A DNA stretch of 64,000 bases from assembly GCF_039621805.1 (NCBI RefSeq), contig NZ_CP155073.1, forward strand, positions 2,046,001 to 2,110,000. Direction: 5' to 3'. The position numbers were made by a program, and so were the translations under genes. Numbering within the stretch: position 1 is the stretch's first letter; every line of letters begins with the position of its first letter. Positions 45,799-54,104 of this stretch are shown here, in pieces. Source of the stretch: Paraburkholderia sp. PREW-6R (GTDB lineage: Bacteria > Pseudomonadota > Gammaproteobacteria > Burkholderiales > Burkholderiaceae). The notes under the pieces were generated by a model. That model saw only the letters and a list, made by a program, of their open reading frames with translations, made no database searches and was not told the DNA's origin.

Positions 45799-46719
45799 AT
45801 GATCCGCTCATTCTCATGGCGCACAGTGCGCGTTCACGTGTTGCCGGTCGTTGCCGCACTCGGCGCGGCGGCTTTGCTGACCGGCGCCGGCGGCGCCTAC
45901 GCCCAGGCCGTCTATCCGAGTGCGGACGACGCCGCCCAGGCGCTCGTCGACGCGCTTGCCAGCAACGACGAACCGGCGCTCAGACACGTGCTGGGCAGCG
46001 ATTACCACCGCTTCATTCCGGCCGATGACGTCGGCGAGGACGACGTCTATCAGTTCCTCGGCGCGTGGTCGAAGGGGCATCAGATCGTGCCGGATCCGCA
46101 ATCGGGCAAGGGCCCGTCGCGCGCTCACCTGGTGGTGGGCGACAGCGGCTGGACGTTGCCGATCCCGCTCGTGCGCGCGCCGCACGGCTGGCGCTTCGAC
46201 CCGCCGGGCGCCCAGAGCGAAATGCTCACGCGTCGCCTTGGCCGCAACGAACGCGCGGCCATTCTGACCGCCCTCGCCTACACGGACGCGCAGAACGATT
46301 ATCACAATCTGACCCAGCACTATGCGCAGCGCTTTGTCAGCACGCCCGGCCAGCATGACGGCCTGTACTGGGATAGCGCGCCCGGCGAGCCCGAAAGTCC
46401 ACTCGGGCCGCTCGCCGCCACCATGCCGAACGGCACGTTGCCCAAAGAGGCCTACCACGGCTACCACTACCGCATTCTGACGTCGCAAGGTCCGCACGCA
46501 AAAGGCGGCGAAAAGAGCTATGTGCACAATGGCGTGATGGACGCGGGTTTCGGCCTGATCGCCTCGCCCGCCGACTACGGCAGGACCGGCGTCATGAGCT
46601 TTATCGTCAATCAGGAGGGTCAGGTGTATCAGAAAAACCTCGGTCCACGCACGGCAAGCGTGGCGGCTGGCGTGCGCTCGTTCGACCCGGATCCGAGCTG
46701 GCAGGCCACCCAGCCGTAG
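45799..46719 (+). CDS. DUF2950 domain-containing exported protein
   Basis: A 306-residue secreted protein: signal peptide (about residues 1-36, ending GGAYAQA), then the DUF2950 domain with YPSADDAAQALVDALASND, WRFDPPGAQSEMLTRRLGRNE, PKEAYHGYHYRILTSQGPHA and GVMSFIVNQEGQVYQKNLGP. ACAGGAG precedes the ATG. It starts 20 bases after the DUF3300 gene, so the two form an operon. The role is unknown; co-occurrence suggests that the two proteins act together in the periplasm or at the surface. Confidence 0.9.
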   Translation: MIRSFSWRTVRVHVLPVVAALGAAALLTGAGGAYAQAVYPSADDAAQALVDALASNDEPALRHVLGSDYHRFIPADDVGEDDVYQFLGAWSKGHQIVPDPQSGKGPSRAHLVVGDSGWTLPIPLVRAPHGWRFDPPGAQSEMLTRRLGRNERAAILTALAYTDAQNDYHNLTQHYAQRFVSTPGQHDGLYWDSAPGEPESPLGPLAATMPNGTLPKEAYHGYHYRILTSQGPHAKGGEKSYVHNGVMDAGFGLIASPADYGRTGVMSFIVNQEGQVYQKNLGPRTASVAAGVRSFDPDPSWQATQP

Positions 46720-46926
46720 GCGCGTGCCATCGGCGGTGCCCCGTCAAATCCGCACGCGGCGCCGCCGACGGGGCCGGTATAATGAGCGACTTCGCAACAG
46801 CGCCTATCTCCGATCGGCGCCGCGCGCTTTTCACGTGGCGACCCGTTCGCGTCGGAAAGCGCCAGGGCGCGGCGTCTTCGAACGCCGCGTTCCGCCCCCG
46901 CTCCCTACTGCCCATCTCGACCGACC

Positions 46927-47787
46927 ATGACTGCCAAACTGATCGACGGCCTAGCCCTTTCGAAGACTTTGCGTGCCGATGTCGCCACGCGCGCCGCCGC
47001 GCTGACCGCCCGCGGGCATCAGCCGGGTCTCGCCGTGGTGCTGGTCGGCGACAATCCCGCAAGCGAAGTGTATGTGCGCAACAAGATCAAGGCGTGCCAC
47101 GACAACGGGCTTGGCTCGTCATTCGATCGCTACCCCGCCGATCTGCCGGAAGCCGAACTGCTCGAACGCATCGACGAATTGAATCGCGACCCGCAAATTC
47201 ACGGCATTCTGGTGCAGCTTCCGCTGCCTAAGCATATCGACAGCCACAAGGTGATCGAAGCGATCGCGCCGGAGAAAGACGTCGACGGTTTTCACGTCGC
47301 GAATGCCGGCGCGTTGATGACCGGTCAGCCGCTGTTCCGTCCGTGCACGCCATACGGCGTGATGAAGATGCTGGCTGCCTACGACATCGCGCTGCAAGGC
47401 GCGAACGCAGTGGTGATCGGCCGCTCGAACATCGTTGGCAAGCCGATGGCGCTACTGCTGCTCGAAGCCGGCGCAACGGTCACGATCTGCCATAGCAAGA
47501 CGCGCGATCTCGCCGCCCACACGCGCAACGCCGATGTGGTAGTAGCCGCCACCGGCCTGCGCAACATTCTCACCGCGGACATGGTGAAGCCGGGCGCGGC
47601 CGTGATCGACGTGGGCATGAATCGCGACGAAGCCGGCAAGCTGTGCGGCGACGTCGATTTTGCAGGTGTGAAGGAAGTAGCCGGCCACATTACGCCGGTG
47701 CCGGGTGGCGTCGGCCCGATGACCATCACCATGCTGCTCGTCAATACGATCGAAGCGGCAGAGCGCGAAGCGAACGCGAGCGCCTGA
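46927..47787 (+). CDS. folD: Bifunctional methylene-THF dehydrogenase/methenyl-THF cyclohydrolase
   Basis: FolD interconverts 5,10-methylene- and 10-formyl-tetrahydrofolate, supplying one-carbon units. The 286-residue protein has the catalytic [16 protein letters not shown] motif (Tyr and Lys), [13 protein letters not shown], the NADP-binding [17 protein letters not shown] and the C-terminal [13 protein letters not shown]. Length is normal (E. coli 288). TATAAT at 46778-46783 is a plausible -10 box, without a clear -35. No strong ribosome-binding site is seen before the ATG. Confidence 0.97.
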   Translation: MTAKLIDGLALSKTLRADVATRAAALTARGHQPGLAVVLVGDNPASEVYVRNKIKACHDNGLGSSFDRYPADLPEAELLERIDELNRDPQIHGILVQLPLPKHIDSHKVIEAIAPEKDVDGFHVANAGALMTGQPLFRPCTPYGVMKMLAAYDIALQGANAVVIGRSNIVGKPMALLLLEAGATVTICHSKTRDLAAHTRNADVVVAATGLRNILTADMVKPGAAVIDVGMNRDEAGKLCGDVDFAGVKEVAGHITPVPGGVGPMTITMLLVNTIEAAEREANASA

Positions 47788-47881
47788 TCCAACTCAGGAT
47801 CAAACGGAACGCCTGAATGGAACAGTTAGCGCGGCCCAACGCCGCGCCGCGCCGCGCCGCGCTGAAAGTAACCGCCGTGCT

Positions 47882-48997
47882 TTACCGCACAACCTGATCG
47901 CGAGTGGCGATACCGGTGGCGAGTGGCGGCTCGCGCCGCGCGAGCCGTCTGCGGCACAGCGTCAAAACCGGCCGCTCGACGAAACGCCACGAGAGCCACG
48001 CGCATAGCAGGATGAACGGCGCGGCGACCAGCGCCGCCTGTCCGTGAGTCAGGTGTGGCGCGAGATTCGCCACGCATTGCTGCACCATGAAGCCGTACAG
48101 ATAGATCCCATACGAGTAATCATGGCGCGGCACGAAGCGGCGCAGTAACGGCGTCGTGCCGATCCACAGCACGCCGTACACGAAAGCCAGATAGAAAAGC
48201 GGCTGCGCAGCCGCCATGTCGCGAAACGCAAGAAACACCATCATCAGCGCCAGCGCCGTCAGTCCGCTGAAATCGATCTGTTCGCGCCAGCCGTAGAGCA
48301 GCATGCCGAGCATGAAAAACGGCTCGGGCCAGAAAGAAAAGCCACTGGGCATCTCGCCGAACTCACGCAAGCCGACTTCCAGATGCGGCACGTTCACGCG
48401 CAGCAGGAACGTCGCGAGGCCCAGCAGCGCCGCCAGCGCAACGCCGCGCCCACTGTACAGCAGGCCGACCATGCCGGTCACCAGCACGATCAGGTAGCAG
48501 CGCACTTCGAGCGGCAATGTCCATAACTGTGCGCTGACATCGACTGGAACCCGATTGTGCTCGAACACGCCGGGCAGCGCCCAGACGGGCTTCAGCACGA
48601 TGGTGGAAAAATTGTCGAGGTTCGCCCATGTCATGCTGGACGCGAAGTAGTCACGCAGCGGCAAGGTCGTGAACAGCGGGCCGATGACGAACACCGTCAC
48701 CAGCGAGCCCACCGCGAGCGCGGGCCACAGGCGGGCGATCCGCAGCACCGCGAAGCGCGGCACCGAGCGCTGCCGCGCGAAGCTCGCGGTCACGAGCATC
48801 CCGCTCAGCAGAAAAAAGACATACACACCGAGCGCGCCCAGGCCGTCGAAGCCGAGCGCGTTGCGCACCCAGTCCGTCGAGCCGTCCGGCGCCTGCAGCA
48901 GGTAGGCGTGCCCATACACGACGGCGACGGCGGCAAGCAGCCGCACGAGGTCGAAGTTGTTGCCGTTGCGCGATAGAGCGTGCGAAAGCGGGTTCAT
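47882..48997 (-). CDS. Acyltransferase family 3 membrane protein
   Basis: A 371-residue integral membrane protein with about ten hydrophobic segments and the acyltransferase-3 signature: NNFDLVRLLAAVAVVYGHAY at the N-terminus (conserved R and H), VYVFFLLSGMLVTASF, PLEVRCYLIV and a C-terminal FVERPVL. Such enzymes O-acetylate or otherwise acylate surface polysaccharides or peptidoglycan. No polysaccharide cluster is next to it, so the substrate is not known. The start at the MNPLSHAL methionine is preferred; GAGG lies about 5 bases upstream. It converges with folD and is divergent from prlC. Confidence 0.9.
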   Translation of the reverse strand: MNPLSHALSRNGNNFDLVRLLAAVAVVYGHAYLLQAPDGSTDWVRNALGFDGLGALGVYVFFLLSGMLVTASFARQRSVPRFAVLRIARLWPALAVGSLVTVFVIGPLFTTLPLRDYFASSMTWANLDNFSTIVLKPVWALPGVFEHNRVPVDVSAQLWTLPLEVRCYLIVLVTGMVGLLYSGRGVALAALLGLATFLLRVNVPHLEVGLREFGEMPSGFSFWPEPFFMLGMLLYGWREQIDFSGLTALALMMVFLAFRDMAAAQPLFYLAFVYGVLWIGTTPLLRRFVPRHDYSYGIYLYGFMVQQCVANLAPHLTHGQAALVAAPFILLCAWLSWRFVERPVLTLCRRRLARREPPLATGIATRDQVVR

Positions 48998-49323
48998 CGA
49001 AACCTCTTCACAAAATTGCTGTCCGTGGCGACAGCCAAGATTGCGGCAGGGCAGCAATTCGCACCGTGCGGTCTCCCACAGAATTTTGCGCTGACCAGAC
49101 TACGCGCTCGCCGGGCAGACGGCTAACGAACGGTTTAGCGTCATGCCGCGCACGGAACCGCCACATCTGATAATTTGTCCGGCAACGGATTGGAATCGGC
49201 GCGCCCTGCCCCAATAATGTCCGTATGGGGTGTCTCCAGCCGCGCCGCCCGCGTCGATCGCGCAGGCACGCTGGAAACACCGTGTCGAAGCATCGTTCAC
49301 CCCCGCGTCAGACAGGAAGCCTT
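48998..49323. other. Divergent promoter region, acyltransferase and prlC
   Basis: 326 bases with no gene. The plus-strand GATAAT at about 49166 is a possible -10 for prlC. A short inverted repeat CCCCA...TGGGG lies around 49209-49231. Nothing else was recognised. Confidence 0.45.
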
Positions 49324-51432
49324 ATGTCCACTACTCAATCGACTCACGACAATCCGCTCCTCGATTTCTCCGATCTGCCGCGCTTTGGCGAAATTCGCCC
49401 CGAACACGTCACGCCCGCGCTCGACGTGCTGCTCGCCAACGCGACAGCCGCCGTCGAACGTGCCGCGCTGCCCATCACGCCCGCTTCGTGGGCCGATGTC
49501 GTCGAGCCGGTCGAGCGCGCTACCGAGCCGCTGTCACGCGCGTGGAGCGTGGTCGGCCACCTGAATGCCGTCGCCGATACACCCGAGCTGCGCGCCGTGT
49601 ACGGCGAAAACCTGCCGCGCGTGACCGAGTTCTGGTCGAGCGTCGGCCAAAACCTGGCGCTGTACGAAAAATACAAGGCGCTCAAAGCCAGCGACGATTT
49701 CGCCGCGCTCACCGGCGAACGCAAAAAAATTCTCAGCAACGCGCTGCGCGATTTCCGACTTTCCGGCGCCGAATTGCCGGAAGACCAGAAACCGCACTTC
49801 GCTGAATTGCAGGAACGCCAGGCGAACTTGTCGAAGGCGTTTTCCGATCACGTGCTGGATGCGACGAATGCATACGCGTATGTCGTGGAAGCGGGCCAGG
49901 AAGCGCAACTGGCCGGCCTGCCGGAAGACGTGATTGAAGCCGCAAAGGAAGCCGCCGAACGCGAAGGCAAGACGGGCTACAAATTCACGCTGCACTTTCC
50001 GTCGTATTTTCCGGTCATGCAGTACTCGGAAAATCGTTCGATGCGCGAGGCGATGTACCGCGCCTATGTCACGCGCGCGTCCGAACTCGGGCCGCAATAC
50101 GGCAGTGGCAAAGCGGAGTGGGACAACACCGGCGTGCTGGCCGATCAGCTGAAGCTGCGCGCCGAAGAGGCACACATGCTTGGCTACAACAATTTCGCCG
50201 AAGTCTCGCTTGCGCCAAAGATGGCCGAATCGCCCGCGCAGGTGATGGCGTTCCTCGAAGACCTCGCCACGCGCGCACGTCCGCATGCCGAACAGGACTG
50301 GAAGGAGCTGCGCGAATTCGCCGCAAACGAACTCGGCATGACCGACCTGCAACCGTGGGACATGACGTTTGCCGCTGAACGTCTGCGTCAGAAGCGCTAT
50401 TCGTTCTCTGAAAACGAGGTCAAACAGTACTTCCCCGAAGACGCCGTGTTCAAGGGCCTGTTCAAGGTGACCGAAACGCTGTTCGGCGTGCGTATCCGTC
50501 GTGACGAAGCGGCCGTGTGGCACCCGGACGTGCGCTTTTTCCGCGTCGAGAATCAGGACGGCGGCCTCGTCGCGCAGTTCTATCTCGATCTGTATGCGCG
50601 CGAAGGCAAACGCGGCGGCGCATGGATGGACGACGCGCGCGGCCGTCACAAAGGCACGCTCGGCAGCGTGCAGACGCCGGTCGCGTATCTGACCTGCAAC
50701 TTCTCGGCGCCGGTTGGCGGCAAGCCTGCCTGCTTCACGCACGACGAAGTCATCACGCTGTTTCATGAATTCGGCCACGGTCTGCATCACATGCTCACGC
50801 GTGTCGACGAACTTGGCGTGTCGGGTATCAACGGCGTCGAGTGGGACGCGGTCGAACTGCCGTCGCAATTCATGGAGAACTTCTGCTGGGAGTGGGACGT
50901 GCTAAGCGATATGACCTCGCACGTCGAAACGGCCAAACCTTTGCCGCGCGACCTGTTCGACAAGATGCTCGCCGCGAAGAATTTCCAGAGCGGTCTCGGC
51001 ACGCTGCGCCAGATCGTGTTCTCGATGTTCGACATGCAGTTGCACACCGGCTTCGATGCGTCCGGCACGAAAAACGCCACGGAACTCGCGAGCGAGATCA
51101 ACGCGCGTTTCCACGTCGTGCCGCAGGCTTCGTTCTCGCGCTGGCCGAACACATTCAGCCATATTTTCGCGGGCGGCTATGCGGCGGGCTACTACAGCTA
51201 CAAGTGGGCCGAGGTGCTGTCCGCCGACGCTTACGCCGCGTTCGAAGAAGCCGCGCATGCGGCGAGCGGCAGCGTGCTCGATCAGGCCACCGGCATGCGG
51301 TATCGCAGGGAGATTCTGGAAGTGGGCGGCAGCCGGCCCGCGATGGAATCGTTCAAGGCGTTCCGCGGACGCGAGCCGAACATCGACGCGCTGTTGCGTC
51401 ACAACGGCATGGCGCCCGGCGCCGCGCATTGA
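49324..51432 (+). CDS. prlC: Oligopeptidase A (M3 metallopeptidase)
   Basis: Cytoplasmic zinc endopeptidase that degrades oligopeptides, including cleaved signal peptides. The 702-residue protein has the zinc-binding HEFGH motif (LFHEFGHGLHHML), the downstream Glu region (GVEWDAVELPSQFMENFCWE) and the C-terminal substrate loop (HIFAGGYAAGYYSYKWAEVL). The start at 49324 (MSTTQSTHDNPLLDF) matches the family; the longer frame to 49225 is not conserved. Length is as expected (E. coli 680). Confidence 0.97.
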   Translation: MSTTQSTHDNPLLDFSDLPRFGEIRPEHVTPALDVLLANATAAVERAALPITPASWADVVEPVERATEPLSRAWSVVGHLNAVADTPELRAVYGENLPRVTEFWSSVGQNLALYEKYKALKASDDFAALTGERKKILSNALRDFRLSGAELPEDQKPHFAELQERQANLSKAFSDHVLDATNAYAYVVEAGQEAQLAGLPEDVIEAAKEAAEREGKTGYKFTLHFPSYFPVMQYSENRSMREAMYRAYVTRASELGPQYGSGKAEWDNTGVLADQLKLRAEEAHMLGYNNFAEVSLAPKMAESPAQVMAFLEDLATRARPHAEQDWKELREFAANELGMTDLQPWDMTFAAERLRQKRYSFSENEVKQYFPEDAVFKGLFKVTETLFGVRIRRDEAAVWHPDVRFFRVENQDGGLVAQFYLDLYAREGKRGGAWMDDARGRHKGTLGSVQTPVAYLTCNFSAPVGGKPACFTHDEVITLFHEFGHGLHHMLTRVDELGVSGINGVEWDAVELPSQFMENFCWEWDVLSDMTSHVETAKPLPRDLFDKMLAAKNFQSGLGTLRQIVFSMFDMQLHTGFDASGTKNATELASEINARFHVVPQASFSRWPNTFSHIFAGGYAAGYYSYKWAEVLSADAYAAFEEAAHAASGSVLDQATGMRYRREILEVGGSRPAMESFKAFRGREPNIDALLRHNGMAPGAAH

Positions 51433-51543
51433 CAGTGTTCTGCCTTTGAGACGGCGTGCGCAGGGGTACGCTGTGCGCCCCTGCCCCGTGGCGTTTGCGT
51501 CTGAACGCTACGGACAGCCAGGTGAATGATTGAATGAACGGAC

Positions 51544-51580
51544 AAAGCCGGTGACTGCGAAAGCTAGCGCCGGCTTTTTT
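51544..51580 (+). terminator. Intrinsic terminator after prlC
   Basis: AAGCCGG and CCGGCTT arms, an 18-base loop, and a T-run. It lies between prlC and the converging deaminase gene. Confidence 0.7.
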
Positions 51581-51630
51581 CATGCAAGGTTTTCATGCAA
51601 GCAGATCAAACCGCAAGCTGGAACACAACC

Positions 51631-52953
51631 TCAGGCCTCGCTCTGGCCTTGGCCTTGCCCGCGGTGCAGCTTGAAATCCACTTGCGCCGGCCGTCCTTCG
51701 AGCGACAGCGACGCGCGCGCTGCCGGCGCACGGCTCACCACCTTGCCTCGACTCACTACCGCGAGCCGCGCCGCGCGCAAACGGATCGCTTCGACCGGAT
51801 CGCGCGCGTCGAGCAGCACGAGGTTTGCCGCGCAGCCCGGCTCGATTCCATAGCCTTCGAGCCCGAGAATGCGCGCGGCGTTGACCGTCACTGCGTCGAA
51901 GCACGCGCGCATACCGTCGACGCCCGTCATCTGCGCGACGTGCAAGCCCATATGCGCGACCTCGAGCATGTCGCCTGAGCCGAGGCTGTACCACGGATCC
52001 ATCACGCAATCGTGGCCGAACGCGACGTTGATGCCCGCCGCCATCATCTCCGGTACGCGTGTCATGCCCCGCCGCTTCGGGTACGTGTCGCTGCGGCCTT
52101 GCAGCGTGATGTTGATTAGCGGATTCGCGATCGCCGACACGCCGGCTTCACGGATCAGCGGAAGCAGCTTGCTGACGTAGTAGTTGTCCATCGAGTGCAT
52201 CGAGGTCAGGTGCGAGCCGGTGACGCGGCCGTGCAAACCGAGCCGGTGCGTTTCGGCCGCCAACGTTTCGATGTGACGCGACATGGGGTCGTCCGATTCG
52301 TCGCAATGCATGTCGACACGCAAGCCCTGCTCAGCCGCGTACTCGCACAACAGCCGCACGGACTGCGCGCCGTCGGCCATGGTGCGCTCGAAATGCGGAA
52401 TGCCGCCAACCACGTCGACGCCCATGCCGATTGCACGCTTCAGATTCTCGAATGCGCCCGCGCTGCGCAGTACGCCATCCTGCGGAAACGCAACGAGTTG
52501 CAGGTCGAGGTAAGGCGCGACGCGGCGCTTGACTTCCACGAGCGCTTCGACTGCGAGCAGACGCGGGTCGCACACATCCACATGGCTGCGGATTGCCAGC
52601 AGACCGCGCGCCACGGCCCAGTCGCAATACTGCAACGCGCGCTCGACCAGCGCTTCCTGCGTCAATTCAGGCTTCAGTTCGCCCCATAGCGCAATGCCTT
52701 CGAGCAACGTGCCCGACGCATTCACACGCGGCAAACCGTATGAGAGCGTCGCGTCCATGTGGAAATGCGGATCGACGAACGGCGGCGTGACAAGTGAACC
52801 GTCGGCCTCGATTTCCTCGTGTGCTTTCGCGGCAAGATTCGGTTCGACGGCGACGATGCGGCCCGCGTCGATACCAATGTCGACCGGCTGCTGCGTGGCC
52901 TGTTGCGGCGCCGTTCCCGCCGGCAACACCGCGCGACGGATGATCAGATCCAT
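51631..52953 (-). CDS. CodA-like cytosine deaminase/amidohydrolase
   Basis: A 440-residue amidohydrolase aligned throughout with E. coli cytosine deaminase (427). It has metal ligands DPHFHMDAT, VVAFPQDGVL (conserved Gln), HCDESDD (catalytic Glu), SHLTSMHS and TYPKRRGMTRV. It differs at the substrate pocket: the metal-ligand Asp in FGHDCVMDPWYSLG is followed by Cys where CodA has Asp314. Deamination of cytosine is therefore not certain; a related ring compound may be the substrate. AGGGAG is 6 bases before the ATG. No cytosine permease lies nearby. Confidence 0.9.
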   Translation of the reverse strand: MDLIIRRAVLPAGTAPQQATQQPVDIGIDAGRIVAVEPNLAAKAHEEIEADGSLVTPPFVDPHFHMDATLSYGLPRVNASGTLLEGIALWGELKPELTQEALVERALQYCDWAVARGLLAIRSHVDVCDPRLLAVEALVEVKRRVAPYLDLQLVAFPQDGVLRSAGAFENLKRAIGMGVDVVGGIPHFERTMADGAQSVRLLCEYAAEQGLRVDMHCDESDDPMSRHIETLAAETHRLGLHGRVTGSHLTSMHSMDNYYVSKLLPLIREAGVSAIANPLINITLQGRSDTYPKRRGMTRVPEMMAAGINVAFGHDCVMDPWYSLGSGDMLEVAHMGLHVAQMTGVDGMRACFDAVTVNAARILGLEGYGIEPGCAANLVLLDARDPVEAIRLRAARLAVVSRGKVVSRAPAARASLSLEGRPAQVDFKLHRGQGQGQSEA

Positions 52954-53147
52954 ATTCGCTCCCTGTGACCTTCGCTGATTGCCTACGATTCTAGCGGCGT
53001 CAGAATGTGTCTGCCCACGTTTTATCGGGACGCGCGTACCGGCGAGCGGCTGCGAATCCGTACCGGCGATGCCGATAGCACGGCGCCTATACTCGTTGCT
53101 CCACTCGGGCGCGTTGCACGCGCGCCCTGTCTTGACGGAGCAGGCAG

Positions 53148-53846
53148 ATGAAAACAATCGGCGTGATTGGCGGGATGAGCTGGGAATCGTCCACCGAGTA
53201 TTACAGGCTTCTGAACCGTCACGCCAAAGCGCGTCTCGGCGGCCACCATAATGCGCGCAGCCTGATGTTGACCGTCGACTTCGCGCCGATCGAGGCGAGC
53301 CAGCGTGCGGGCGACTGGGCCGCGCTCGGCGAGCAGATGGCCGATGCCGCGCGCCACCTCGAACGCGGCGGCGCCGACCTCGTGATGCTCGCGACCAACA
53401 CGATGCATCGCGTTCATGAGCAGATCGAGCAGGCGATCAGCGTGCCGTTCCTGCATATCGCCGACCCAACGGGCGAGGCGCTGCGCGCGGCGGGCGTCGA
53501 ACGGGTGGCTCTGCTGGGCACGCGCTATACGATGGAGCAGGATTTTTATATTGGGCGTCTGCGCGAGCGTTACGGCCTCGAAACGCTCGTGCCCGATGAC
53601 GCGCAGCGCGCGGACGTGCATCGCATCATTTACGACGAGTTGTGTCACGGCAAGGTGGCCGACGCATCACGCGCTGCGTATCAACGCGTGATCGAAACGC
53701 TCGCGGCACGCGGCGCACAAGCGGTGATTCTCGGTTGCACGGAAATTACATTGCTGATCAAGCCGGAAGATTCCGCACTGCCGGTGTTCGACACGACGGC
53801 GCTGCATGCACAGGCTGCAGTGGAATGGGCGATCGACTCGGCGTGA
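53148..53846 (+). CDS. Aspartate/glutamate racemase family protein (YgeA-like)
   Basis: A 232-residue member of the Asp/Glu racemase family. The N-terminus is MKTIGVIGGMSWESSTEYY. The first catalytic position is Thr (LATNTMHRV) instead of Cys, while the second Cys is present (ILGCTEITLLI). The Thr/Cys pair is characteristic of E. coli YgeA, which racemises several amino acids, rather than of classical D-specific aspartate racemases. The gene is divergent from the CodA-like deaminase. Function in vivo is unknown. Confidence 0.92.
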   Translation: MKTIGVIGGMSWESSTEYYRLLNRHAKARLGGHHNARSLMLTVDFAPIEASQRAGDWAALGEQMADAARHLERGGADLVMLATNTMHRVHEQIEQAISVPFLHIADPTGEALRAAGVERVALLGTRYTMEQDFYIGRLRERYGLETLVPDDAQRADVHRIIYDELCHGKVADASRAAYQRVIETLAARGAQAVILGCTEITLLIKPEDSALPVFDTTALHAQAAVEWAIDSA

Positions 53847-54037
53847 AGCCCGGCGCGAGAACGGTGCAATTGAGACTATTGCAACGTCGCTGATCCTGAC
53901 CAGCGTGGAAGAAAAAGAAGCAGGTTGTTTTGCGCCTGCTTTGGCTCTGGTACGCCATTTTTCAGCAATGCTCGATAGGACAACTCTGATTTGCTTTGAA
54001 CCGTTGTATATAGCTCAAGGCTGACAATCGTTTCGAG

Positions 54038-54104
54038 CCTGTTCGTTTCATCTGGCGCTAGTTTACGCCACGTCAAAATAAGTACAACGAACAGGCCAGA
54101 TGAA
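54038..54104 (+). promoter_or_regulatory. Crossed inverted repeats at the cdiA translation start
   Basis: CCTGTTCGTT (54038-54047) is the exact complement of AACGAACAGG (54086-54095), which holds the presumed ribosome-binding site. The adjoining TTCATCTGG (54047-54055) is the exact complement of CCAGATGAA (54096-54104), which holds the ATG. The two pairings are interleaved rather than nested, so in RNA they could form a pseudoknot or alternate; each would mask translation signals. They may instead be protein-binding sites. Confidence 0.75.
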
